Shown here: one piece after another, positions 45,891-58,400 of the stretch
Numbering within the stretch: the stretch's first letter is position 1
Layout: the number at the start of each line of letters is the position of its first letter
Assembly (NCBI RefSeq): GCF_037975245.1
Contig: NC_092564.1
Span: 28,876,984-28,940,983 of the forward strand
Reading direction: 5' to 3'
Length of the DNA: 64,000 bases
DNA from: Apostichopus japonicus
Taxonomy: Eukaryota > Echinodermata > Holothuroidea > Aspidochirotida > Stichopodidae
The notes under the pieces: generated by a model
What the model was told of the DNA's origin: nothing
The model's input: the letters and a program-made list of their open reading frames with translations, nothing else
Databases searched by the model: none
Position numbers and translations under genes: made by a program

Positions 45891-45953
45891 TGTTTCCATT
45901 GGGATTGAACCCATGTAAATATGATTGTTATCATTACTTTATCAACAATGCAG

Positions 45954-46021
45954 AATTTTTGATGCCGAAGATATAAACACAGTAGTTATGATGCTGAAGA
46001 AGGAGAAAACACCATACATCA
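45954..46021 (+). CDS. Possible short exon
   Basis: 68 nt between CAATGCAG and GTGAGT. The open frame IFDAEDINTVVMMLKKEKTP ends in phase 1. Codon content looks coding. A candidate non-coding exon lies upstream (about 45130-45219, GTGAGA donor, stops in all frames). Linkage to the 48174 exon could not be made phase-consistent; a candidate bridging exon near 47399-47459 contains stops in the needed frame. Confidence 0.4.
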
Positions 46022-46544
46022 GTGAGTTGTATTGTCTTGAAACAATTGATTGGCTCCTTGTTAATTACTTCCCATACTGAATACAACTAAAACCTAAGCA
46101 ACCAAGTTGGTGTCTGGGTGTGTATGTGACAATGAGCTTGTTAGCTGAAAATATCTCTACAAAATGCATACTAGAGTGGTTAATACGTTGGGAAGTTCAT
46201 GATACCTTTTGTTTTGGTGCACATCTCATGAATATTAATGATTGGGCTTGGTTTACTGAGGCCTATAACAAATAGCTTTGGCCATGTTGGTCTGCGTTTT
46301 CTAATTTTTCGTGCTAATTTATTGGTATCTATCCTCCATAAATGTTGATTGTATCGTATTAATGTAGAAATTCTTTAAATATCAGTAACTTTGCACCTGT
46401 CAGCATGATTTGCCTTAATATTTGGTATAATGATAGTGTGTAAATTGTATGTTACTGTGTTAAATGGAGTGTCAGGCCTCCTACTAATGGAATTTTTAAT
46501 GGATATGATTAGTATGAGAGAGTAACGGAGGTATAAAGGATCAT

Positions 46545-46585
46545 ATAGTCAACATATATAGTCAACATATATAGTCAACATAAAT
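46545..46585. repeat. 15-bp repeat
   Basis: Three copies of CATATATAGTCAA-type units. Confidence 0.7.
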
Positions 46586-46894
46586 TGAACAGGCCCAATG
46601 TAAAATAGCTCATAGATCTATGTGTCTATATTTCACCTAGGAAAACTGTTCTTTCTGGATACTGAAACATTTTGTAATAGAACTTGGTTACTGTAAAATC
46701 CTTGCCAGTGAATTAATTGGTTCATACCCACAAGTGAGTGCTACAGATAAAAGATGGACATCTCTGATCTTCTCTGGTTCTCATATAAGTCTTGGACAAA
46801 TTAAACACAGTTGGTCCACATATGTCAGATAGGTGGAATTTTGAGCAGGTTATTTGGCAAGGAATCACAAAGACAACTGGCTTTATGGCTTTTC

Positions 46895-47275
46895 ACTCTC
46901 ACCATCCCATCACCCTCACCAACCCATCACCCTCACCATCCCATCACCCTCACCAACTCCTCACCATCCCATCACCCTCACCATCCCATCACCCTCACCA
47001 ACCCATCACCCTCACCAACCGATCACCCTCACCAACCCATCACCCTCACCAACCCATCACCCTCACCATCATCATCCCATCACCCTCACCAACCCATCAC
47101 CCTCACCATCCCATCACCCTCACCAACCCATCACCCTCACCAACCCATCATCCTCACCAACCCATCACCCTCATCACCCTCACCATCCCATCACCCTCAC
47201 CAACTCCTCACCATCCCTCACCAACCCATCACCCTCACCATCCCATCACCCTCACCAACCCATCACCCTCACATA
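46895..47275. repeat. CCATCACCCTCA-type minisatellite
   Basis: About 30 units of 12 bp mixing CCATCACCCTCA and CCAACCCATCACCCTCA. All three + frames stay open for long stretches as His/Pro/Ser repeats; these are not genes. Confidence 0.9.
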
Positions 47276-48173
47276 CATTATATGATTATTTCCTCTCTAT
47301 GCATGTATGAGACACTCATTTCCTCCTGTAAGTTCTTGGGCAACATTCCACTTGCCTTTAACAACTTTGATACCATAACTTTTTCTATTTTTTTCACAGT
47401 TTTGATTACCAGCATGGCTGCTGAAGAACACATCCATAGCCTTACAGTCATCTGATGAAGGTTAGTATTCATCCTAGATAGAAACTATATATAGCTCTGT
47501 GAAATATAAACTAATCATATCAGCAAATTGTATTTATGTTAGTAATGAGTTATTACAGTTATTGTCTAGTATACTGGTAGATCTATATAATTTCAAATTA
47601 TGGCCAGCATTTGTATTTTCTCAGTCAAAAAGTTATTTGTTGTAAGTTTTCAAACCTGGAAATGGAACACACATTGAAAACAAAGCACTGAATGGTTCTT
47701 TATGAAAGGTGGTGATAGTTTACCTTTCATCGTTGGTTAAATGTCTACAACAAGTAATCTTGGCTCATTTTTAGTCAGATAGAACAACTTCCTGACTTCT
47801 AGATCATCTCCTAACAGGTCGAATGGTCAGTATTAAAATAATGTTTTTTCATGGAAAGATCTGGCCCCATCCCCAGGGTGTCTACTTTGACTCTCAGAAA
47901 GAATTTTGTTCATAGTGTCTCTTTGTTAGGAGTTGAGGGAGCATTGAAGCCTAGTTGATAGAATGGTCAATATCAGGAATCGGCTAACCCTGGGGTATTA
48001 TGCATCAAATATTTAAAGTGAACACTTGTTCAATTGGCATAGTAAGATTTTAGTTGCAAGTTGCACTGGGGAAGTTACCAACCATGGTGCTTGATATGTC
48101 AAGTTCTGAGATTTACCCGTTTGAAATTTATTTAAAGGTCATTGTGAAGAAATATTACACAGCTTTACAATAG

Positions 48174-48940
48174 GAGAAGGTGTTACATGCCTATCTAAAA
48201 CTAAGAGTTGGTGGAGGCTTTGAATACCTGAAAGCTAATACTCCCAACAAAGTGCTGGATGCTATTCCATATCCAGCAAGGGGTACACAGCCAATGCAGT
48301 CGATCTGTGGAAAGGCACCTATCTATCTAAGACCAATCCAATGTGACCTGAGCCTTGTAAAAGTGGATGTGAGTAAACAGTATTGATGTTAGGAGAACCG
48401 GGACAGATTATATAAAATGTTTGTGTTAAATGTAATCATCATTGTGGAATATATTGAAACAGCTGTTGTGATTATCGTGTAACACTATTTTGCAGTACTG
48501 TAGTACTTGAGTCCAGACTGAGACCAGAGTCCAGACTCAGTTTGTCTTTGACCCGGTATTTTCTAACACTGGGGATCCCTGGCCTCTGAATTAAGTTAAG
48601 TCCATCCATGGTTGGAACATAGGAATGGATGAAATGGTTTTGTTAACATTATTATCAGTGCACAAACATAATTTAAATTATCAAATGTGAGAATGCATGT
48701 TCTCTGTAGCTATATATATAGCGGTTGAGCAGCAACTGTAGGCATGGCACTATATTCTTCAATAGACATTTGACTCACCATCTCCTAACAAATTCATATT
48801 ACCACCTTTCTTCTTCCTCTTCCTAGATTGAACATAAGAAATTAAAATTACAAGACAGCAAGTTCTGTACTCAGTATCATACATATAACATTCATAGGGT
48901 GATGAAGGAAACAAGCCGCAAAGGAAATTTACAACAGTAG
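48174..48940 (+). CDS. Two-exon 3' end with GAR/GAS2-like VGGG motif
   Basis: Exons 48174-48368 (TACAATAG/GTGAGT) and 48827-48940 (polypyrimidine tract plus CTTCCTAG, ending TAG 48938-48940) join in phase 0 to give about 102 residues. The first starts EKVLHAYLKLRVGGGFEYLK. LKLRVGGGFEYL resembles the HVMVRVGGGWDTL strand of the microtubule-binding GAR domain in GAS2 and spectraplakin proteins (from memory). The zinc/RYR part normally upstream is not seen. The second exon is basic and ends RVMKETSRKGNLQQ. The upstream part of the gene is not established. If the GAR resemblance is real, the product would bind microtubules; otherwise function is unknown. Confidence 0.45.
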
Positions 48941-49384
48941 CTTAACATTTGGTCAAATTTTAGAAGTAGAGTTAGAAGCAGGCAATGACAAGGCCAAACC
49001 ATTACTCATGCAGAGAAAAAAGTGAAATGTATGTAAAGGCCTATTACGAGGGTCAGGAGACATATATAGGAGAATGTTTTGGAGGAGTATATTGCTAAGA
49101 GTGTGAAAGGCATTGATGTACTATTGCTCAAGGTCAACAGAGGTAGCATTGCATAAACCTTGACATGATCTGTGAATTATTTCCTCATTAATTCACATAT
49201 TCCTGTTCAATATTGTACATAATGTAGTAATTGCAATACAGAACATTACAGAATATTAAACAAAGAAGAAACCATCTCATTTTAAGTTGTTTAAATAATG
49301 ATTATCAATATCTGTGGGCTTATTAAGGGGCTGTGATGTTTGAGATCCATCATATGACTAATTTAAATATCTTTAAATTGACAG

Positions 49385-49454
49385 TTGAGGAAACCAGATG
49401 CCAGGGCCATGCATCCACATCTTCATCAGTGATTTCTGTGAAATCTGCTGACAA
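49385..49454 (+). CDS. Exon of TE-derived gene (Ser-rich)
   Basis: 70 nt, acceptor TTGACAG, donor GTAAGT, two bases in and two out. Encodes EETRCQGHASTSSSVISV. The AA end joins the A of the next exon to give Lys. Confidence 0.55.
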
Positions 49455-52400
49455 GTAAGTATTATTAAATAAGTAGATGCAATAACTCTTGAAGATTCCT
49501 AGTCCAGATATGAGTAAATAAAACTGCCAATGCCCAGGATTGAAAGTGTAAGATGTTTGACTACTAATTAATGAAGTGAATCCTTAATGCACTGGTCTAC
49601 ATTAAAGGTGCATGTCTTAATGTTTTACTACATGTTGTGCTTTCATCTCATCTATAAATCCAAGTACTCTACATCTGGTAGAGCGGTGCATGATAAAGTC
49701 ATGAGGTGACTGACACTTATGTGATTCTTAATCATAGTGCAGGGTGTGGCTAACTAAAATATTGAATGGCTAATCATGTCCATTAAGTACACCTACAAAA
49801 GATATGGTAGGAGTATTTGGGTGGGGCCGGGATGGGGGGGGGTCAAATCTACTCAAGTTTGTACGGAACGCTGATTTTTATACAAACATATCACATTTTC
49901 CAGATCTCCTTCCAGAATATTTACTTTCACACAGAAATAATTCACAACATTTCCTAGCTGAAGCCATGCAAAAAGTCTATGCCAGCTACCCCCCTTTCCT
50001 CCCATCTACCCCTCTCCTCCCCCTCCACCCTTTCCTCCCCCCCCCCTAAAGGAGAAGATTTTTTGATTTCTATTGGTCCATTATGATCAGTAACAGATGA
50101 ACTAACATATGGTTATATGACTAAGAAAGAGAAATGTAGGCCATTTCACAAATCTAGCAAGACCCCAATGTTACAAACTTATTTTAAAGAATATTTCAGA
50201 TGGAATTTTGGAGACCCATTTAACTGTTGTAAAAGCAAAAACCTTTGTCTATAAGTGAATAGTTACTAAAATTGTCATGTTTGTCTTAATTGGTTCATTT
50301 AATGCTAGATATATGTCAGATTATATTGATATCATGGAGCCTGACGATGATTCATATGCAAGTCTCATAAAATTTTTTGAAACTAGTAACCTTTGTCTCA
50401 ATGAACTGTTGCAGTCATGTTGGCTTGTGTGCGTGTGTTTGTGACACCTACTTTACAATCACAATATCTCAAGGAGAGCAGCTTGGACTGAATTTGTATT
50501 TAGTATATAGGGGCACCCCATTGAGTACAGTGGTGGAGATCAAAGGTCATTTGAAGCTTGAAAGATGAAGAGCTGATATTCAATTACATTTAGTGAGTGT
50601 TGTAACAACAACTTCTGCTTTTCATACTAAGCCATCAGGCTGAAGGTGCACCTCAGGCCAGGATGATGAAGAAAGTTATAGTGATGCAACAGAAGGAGAT
50701 GAGGACACCAGTTTTGATGCTGATGCTGTTTCAAGAAGACACAACCTTCATAACTTACCTGGGGAGCATTCAGCAGCTGTTGAGAGCCATCCCTGTACCA
50801 ATTTGTTTAAAAAAAAATTGTGCACATCACCAGTAAGGATCACAAACAAGACTGTAGTGACTGCTGTGACAGTCTATTGGGTAGGTAGTGCAATGATATT
50901 TATATGTTTATTGTGTTTATGTCTTTTCATTCTACAATACACATTACTATGGAAATGTGGCAAAGAATGCTGTTTATCGGCTTCCTTCTGGTTAATCTAA
51001 CCACAAAGTACAGAACAGATGTTTGAACAATGGTTTTATTGTGAAATACATAGATCCCATAAAATCAGAGATGGCCACCCTAGATCATGGGCTGAAGAAG
51101 CTTGTCGCAGTACTTCATGTGGCTCCCTCAGAGCCCTGGGTAGAAGCCTGTGTGAAGAGATTCAACAGAGACTGCACTACTTAAAGTATTAATAATACAT
51201 AATTTTTATACAGCGCCAAACAAACTATGAAATAATTCTCAGTAAAGAGCAACCTCTTATCATCCCTGGACAAAGGATATGTAACTGCGTTAATTATGCC
51301 CGATTTATCGGCAGCCTTTGACACTCTCGATCACAAAACCATACTGCAACGTTTCGAGAACACATTTGGTGTTACTGGAGATGCCTTGTCCTGGATGTCG
51401 TCATACCTCTGCGATCGCAGACAAGTTGTGACCACCGGTGATCATCATTCTGAACGTGTCATCTTGAAGCAAGGTTCAAGGCTCAAGGTTCAGTTTTAGG
51501 TGCTAAGATGTACAGTATGTAAACAGCACTGTTGGGCGATCTTATTCGACGTCACCGATTAAACTACCACTTTTATGCTGACGACACACAGTTGTATGTG
51601 TGGTTTAAACCTAACGTGAGGATGCACAGAAGGAAGCAATGAATGTAGTATCCGAATGCTTAGCTGATATCGAGAATTGAATGCACAATAATAAGCTACA
51701 TGACATTTCATTAAATATTGGCGATTCTGTTATCACACCAACACCAACGGTAAGAAATCTTAATGTAATGTTTGACTCTCATCTGAACATTGAACATGCC
51801 CCAACAAGTTAACAGTGTTTGTAGGTTTGGATACGCGAGTCCTTGAAATATCGGTCACATAAGGCGTTATTTAACTGACGATGCAACCAAATCACTTGTG
51901 AATGGCCTAGTAACCTCGCATCTTGATTAGATTGCATACGTTTGTTATAGAAAATAAATCTTTAATGAAACTTGGGGCTTTAATAGCTTTGACAAATGGT
52001 CAACAGTAACTGAAATTCAAAGAGACCTCACCTATATTGCCACCAACAAAAACCACATCATTTTCAACCTGTGAACCCCTTTTTCTTTGCTTAGATCAGA
52101 AACCAGAAATTTTACACTCTTTTGGTGTTTGGCATATGGAGCAAACAACGTTGGGAAGAAAATTGCAGAGGCTTCCAGAAGAGCTGCAAATCTACCACTG
52201 AGTGCTTGGATTGGAAACATAACTAATCACCTTTGGTACTGCTCCAAGCTGGTGACAGATTACATTTCTTGGTAAGAGTAATAAAAGGGGCTGGGGGCTA
52301 TCATAGTAAATGAATGTAAATAAGAATGTTTTCAAAGTTGATGTTCTCCTTTAGATTGTCAAAAATGTGCCCCATTTACAACCTTGACCACTCGATAGAT

Positions 52401-55400
52401 TTATGTTACACTGCTTGTGTTTATCCCAAGGTAATTTGAATATGTAATCTGCAATGTCTATGAAAGGGAAATATGGGACTGAACCCATTTGAAGAAATCT
52501 ATGTTACCAGTGCAAGGTCAGTCATAATCGTATTGCCCGCTTGAACCTACACCTATTAAACAGCATCCCTTGAACCTACACCTATTAAACAGCATCTGTA
52601 TCAATTCCATGAGTTTGCTCTCCACCCTTGAACCTACACCTTTTAAACAGCATCCCTTGAACCTACACCTATTAAACAGCATCCCTTGAACCTACAACTA
52701 TTAAACAGCATCCCTTGAACCTACACCTATTAAACATCATCCCTTGAACCTACACTTATTAAACAGCATCTGTATCAATTCCATGAGTTTGCTCTCCACC
52801 CTTGAACCTACACCTTTTAAACAGCATCCCTTGAACCTACACCTATCAAACAGCATCCCTTGAACCTACACCTATTAAACAGCATCCCTTGAACCTACAC
52901 CTATTAAACAGCATCCCTTGAACCTACACCTATTAAACAGCATCCCTTGAACCTACACCTATTAAACAGCATCTGTATCATGAGTTTGCAAGCATTGTTA
53001 TTGATATCTGACATGATTACCTCACATCAATCATTGAACTCCTGTGCACACCTAACACATATGCAGGAATCTGAAAATAGCCTTACATACTGTGTAACAC
53101 TGTGTCCTTTTGATGCCCATCTTTCAACCAAACAGTGGTATCATAAGGATTTTGTGAATAAATGTCACATAAACTAACACATATTACCCTATCAATTAGG
53201 CACGTTGGACAGGTCTTTTACATCATTTGGTAGGCAGACATCAGTGGAATTTTGGAATAAGAGGTGGCACAGCCAAGAGTGAACATGGTCTTTTGGGAGA
53301 GAACTGTGAGTCAAAAAATTCAGGAGGGGTCTTCCGCACATCTAACACTACGGGAAGTTGCTCTTGAACAACGCCCAGTGGTGTAGGAAGGTACTTTTGA
53401 GTGGGGGGGCTGAAGACTGATGGCCGGCCTGGGGGAGGAATCTAAGGGGAGGGGGTGTCCCCCTCCCCTTTGGAATTTTTTGCATTTCCAAGTGGCCTCA
53501 GATGCAATTTGGTGCAATATAGCACACTTCAACACCCACTCAATTTTGTAAACTTAATTTTGTATTTTCACCTGGCCTTAGATGCAATTTGGTGCTCCAA
53601 ATGAGATTTTTTTTTCTGATTTGGAAATGAAAAAGGGGTTTTCTGACTTGCGAAGCGGGGGGCGGAATGATACTTCCGCCCCTCCACATTTTTCACTGGG
53701 GGGGCTGGAGCCCCCCAGCCCCCCCGGTTCCTACGCCCTTGTCAACGCCTCAGCCATAACGTGCACTACTACACACGGTTCAGGTAGATGTTAAGGATAT
53801 ATATAAGGGGCATTGTCATTTACTAAAGCAATGTCAGAACTAGTTTATCTCACAACATTTAAACCCCAGTGACACCATTGCTTTCAGTTATACTGTTATT
53901 AAACTTAATTCATCCATCCAATTCACATCTCAGTATCATGCTTAAACTTATGTGAGTTATGTGTTTGTCTTAGTGTCTACAGTGTATCTTTGCACCAATT
54001 CCATGCCAGCTCAATATCAAATTTAATGAACATTTTCAATTGATGGTGCTATTCATGGTCAATTTGATATCATAATTCACAATTATAGAACAAAGTTCTA
54101 TCCTTATTTTCACAGTCACACTAGTGGACTAGAAAATGTTCTCACATTCTTGCATATGCTGCAAAGAGATTTGCATACAGGTAACTAGTATTTCTGCTTT
54201 GTTTATACTGTAAGGCATATGATGTCATGCAATTCCATTGGACTAATTATCTGAAATATTCAGAAAATGCATGTATTTCTGATGTAGTCCCAAAAAGCTG
54301 TAGGCTATGTATGACAAAACATATACATGGCTTTTATAGCTCAATATGACTATGAAGGACTCTTACATCCACCAGTACAGGACTGACAAACTCCAAAGTA
54401 TTTGTGATACTTCTTGTATAACATTACCCTTGTCCTTTGTGTTGGTCAATAGTCCAAAGGTCAAACACTGAAAATATTAACTCCAGATAAAAAAAAACAT
54501 TAAGTCAAATGACTTGGTGATTCCTTGCCAGTCTCTACTATGCCTGACATAATCGTTTCGCTCTTTGAGATATCCTGTTTACAAGCTGAAGTGTCCACAC
54601 ACCATCACACCTCTTTGAGATATCCTGTTTACAAGCCAAAGTGTCCACACACCATCACACCTCTTTGAGGTATCCTGTTTACAAGCCAAAGTGTCCACAC
54701 ACCATCACACCTCTTTGAGGTATCCTGTTTACAAGCAAAAGTGTCCACACACCATCACACCTCTTAGAGGTATCCTGTTTATAAGCCGAAGTGTCCACAC
54801 ACCATCACACCTCTTTGAGATATCCTGCTTACAAGCCGAAGTGTCCACACACCATCACACCTCTTTGAGGTATCCTGTTTACAAGCAAAAGTGTCCACAC
54901 ACCATCACACCTCTTAGAGGTATCCTGTTTATAAGCCGAAGTGTCCACACACCATCACACCCCTTTGAGATATCCTGCTTACAAGCAGAAGTGTCCACAC
55001 ACCATCACCGTCGCATAAATTCCTTTTGCCTCTGGCAAGGAATCAAAAAGGGAAAAAAAAATGTTTTCAATTTTTATAGTGTGGCTCTTTAGACAACTCA
55101 AAAAGTTTGGAGCCTTTGACCCAAGTTTCCCTTAACTCTGTTGCCAACACCTGTTAAAACATCATGGATGACAGCAAAGTCAACTCAGCTGAAATCTTTT
55201 GTAAGACATTTGAGTAACTGTTTTCTATTGCTTTTGCTTTCGTTGAAGTTGATAAATACTCAAATGCAGTGAAACTGTCATCAAAACTTTATATTGATGG
55301 TATTTTGTTCTGGTTTTATAATGCAATGATTCACAAAGCTGGCTTTCTCCTAACCTATTAATTATTCTCCCTTATTTTCAAACAGCCCTCCTCCATTGAC

Positions 55401-58400
55401 AAGGCCAGAAACCCTGTTGTTACTATTGACTACCAAAAGCACAAGAATCGTAAACAGTTACAGAGGGAAGGAGAATCAGGGTAGGCCATAGTCAATAGTA
55501 AACAATTAACAGTACTTGAAGTAAATGTCATGGTTAAAGAGGCAGCAAGTAACGTAGTTTGCTGATTTATTTTATTGATTTGTACATCCAGACTTTGCCC
55601 ATCTCTTTTAACCGACTGCTGTGACTGATATTTTCATGAAGAGAGATTTAAAAGGAAAATCATTTCAGATGAAATTATAAACCAGTGCTGTTATCTTGAT
55701 TCATGTGTATGTATATGTCTTTGTAATACCCACCATTTAAGCATGATATATCTAGATTGGAAGCTCAAAAGCTTATTGCGACAGATACTTCCTGTGGATT
55801 GACTGTGCAAGTCTGGTTCACTATTGTTTGTTCCTTTTCCTTGCCCATTTTGCACCAGTAATTCACAGTAAGTATACTGCCTTCTTATTAGAGGAAACTT
55901 TAAAGGAAATAGTACCTGTACCTTTTCATGGGAGAGCACCTGACTTTGTAAATCAGTTTGTCAGAATCTCCCAAAATTATTTCTTCATCCTAAATATGGA
56001 ATGAACTTTTCCTGTCTTTTTTTAGGGGGAGGGGGGTGAGGGAGGTAGGGGTGGAGAGGGGGGGGTCGTCCTGCGTATGTATAATGGAATGGCAAGTTCT
56101 CTCAAAATATATTATTTCTGTTGATCTGCAAAGATCAATTGGAAGATTTGGATCAACACTGTGATTTTACCTGTGTCAATTTTACTCTACTTCACTTTGA
56201 ACATGATAGGCAGTATGGTTGGCACATCTACTGTATCTAGTCCTTTAAGTGAATGCTTATTGATGTAGTTTTGTAGCTTGACCCTGTGTAATGTTACATT
56301 CTGACATTTGCATTGCACTCCTAATGTTACTTATTGAATGATGCAAGGGAACATCCAGTACATACAAGTGAGAGTATTAAATCAGCAGTTGTGATGCTGA
56401 TCAAAATTATTACAAGGTTATCTGTGTTAGGTCCCCGCTACGAACCTTTTACAGAAATATGAACATAATTGATACTGCCCAACTAAAGCATGGAACTGGT
56501 GGTGATGTTTATCACAGCTTCAAATTGTATACATGAAATAGCTTGGAGAATGATAAATGCAGCTGTTGATTTCTGGAGATATTTACCATACTTATCACAG
56601 TTCACAACCCATAGTTCATGAAGTATTATGCTAAATGTTACAAATAAAGGACCCCCTTATCAATCTCAAAAAGTGCTCCCCCCTTTCAAATTCCTGGCTA
56701 CGTCGCTGGCTGATATGCTGTGAATGTGAGTAAAATATTCCAAATTGAACATTGAAATATGTATTGCTAGTCATGCAGACGTCAAAGTGATAACTTTAAT
56801 AATAATAATAATATTATTATTATAATAATACTAAGCACTTTCTGTATCTTACTTAATGAGTAAAAAAAAACCTGATATTTTTTGGTACATATGTTTCTGC
56901 AAACGCCACACGTTATCTCACAAGAAATGGTTGCTCATTTTATGGTTTTAATACACTTAATGATTAAACCACAAAATACCAAAACTTTGCACTGCTGTGG
57001 CTTGTAAACTCCCCATATTGATTATAAATTATCCTTTCAAACATTTCTGATGGCAATCACACCAACTTTATTATTGGGAGGCATCTTTTTTTAATGTCAA
57101 CATGGGAATTCGACTTGATGCCAAAAGGTCAAAAGGTGGAGTAGAACAACAAAGGTGGTATTTTTTTCTCGATTGTTATAAATCTATCCGGCTACTGTAT
57201 GTGGCAGAAATAGCAGTAGCAGTAGTTTGCAGAGATATTTATATATTGAAAGCTTTTATTTAATGCAGTTTGGTGCCTTAAATCAGCAATTGCAGTTTTT
57301 ACCTAAGTACCCAGTTTATTAATGTACTCTCATTAAGAATCCGGAGGGGCACAACCACTATTTCGAGGGACAGAATTAGAAATTGTCTTTGATTTTCATT
57401 GAGATGGCAGGGGCACTACGGCAACTTTGTAGTTTTAGTAGGAAAACCAGGCTATTTACATACACTTGTGAAAAGACACCAAGGGGCATGGTTTCCAGAG
57501 TGAGAAAAAACATGTAGGATTGACAGAATTTTAAGAGCAACTTTTTTTTCAGTGGTTTTTTGAAAACTGTACATCAAAACCTTAACATTTCCTGCAGCTG
57601 CTCAATATTTACTGGCTCTTGGCACAAATTTCGCTGGATTTTTGGACAATCTTAGAGCCCTGACTTTGATGATAAAGTTGTAGGATGATCAAGAGGGCAC
57701 CTAAGGCATTGAAAGGGTTAAAAGGCATACCACAGTTTTTGCTATCAGTGATGGATGATATTTAAGCTCATTACCGCAAGAGGTATTTTGCCATCGACCT
57801 GCTTCCTGACGTTCATATTTTTACGTTCATTGAGTGTGTTTTGATTTTCTTCTTTCACCCTCTGTCTGTCTACATTGTTGGTTCTCTTTTCTTTCATCTT
57901 GCGCTGCAGTTTATTCTCCCCACAAAAGGTCCCTATAGAAAATTTAGGAGATGCGGCTCAGTCCGAGGAAAAGCATGGCTCATCTCTGAACACGGAGTCC
58001 AGTGGTAGCGATAGTTACAGGGACATTTTAACCAGTCATAAGTAAGTTTCACTCTCTAAACATGTTTTATTTGAACCAAGGTTTCGTCAGCTGGCAACAT
58101 ATTATCTATGTGTTATTCTTTTGTAAAACAATTCAAAAATAAGAAACTGACCGGGAAAAGTAAATGCAATGTACTTTATTGAGACAAGTTATTGGATAAT
58201 CCCAAACTGAATGTTTACTTACCATAAATGTAACTGGTTGAAAGGTAACGCTGTGTCTTGGTAACAACATTTTAAACTATCTCAAGTTGTAAAGGATTGG
58301 GAAGGTAAATAGAAGTCGATTTGGGGTGGGGGTGAGTGGAGGAGGGGTGGGCAGCTAAAATAAGCTGCTAGTAACGATATGATCTTTAAATTTACACTCT

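Noticed and set aside
45299-45934. 211-codon - strand ORF
   Set aside because: Spans a 20-bp repeat and the G/C runs of a MITE end; no conserved motif.
46895-47285. Long His-Pro-Ser-rich ORFs in three + frames
   Set aside because: Produced by the 12-bp CCATCACCCTCA repeat; all frames are open for the same reason.
47399-47459. Exon linking 45954-46021 to 48174-48368
   Set aside because: Good acceptor and GTTAGT donor, but the frame demanded by neighbours contains stops; using a weak GTCATC donor would rescue it, which I cannot justify.
50881-51000. Apparent transmembrane C terminus (hydrophobic run ending FWLI) following the acidic exon
   Set aside because: It lies after a good GTAGGT donor at 50881 and after the end of family similarity, so it is most simply translated intron.
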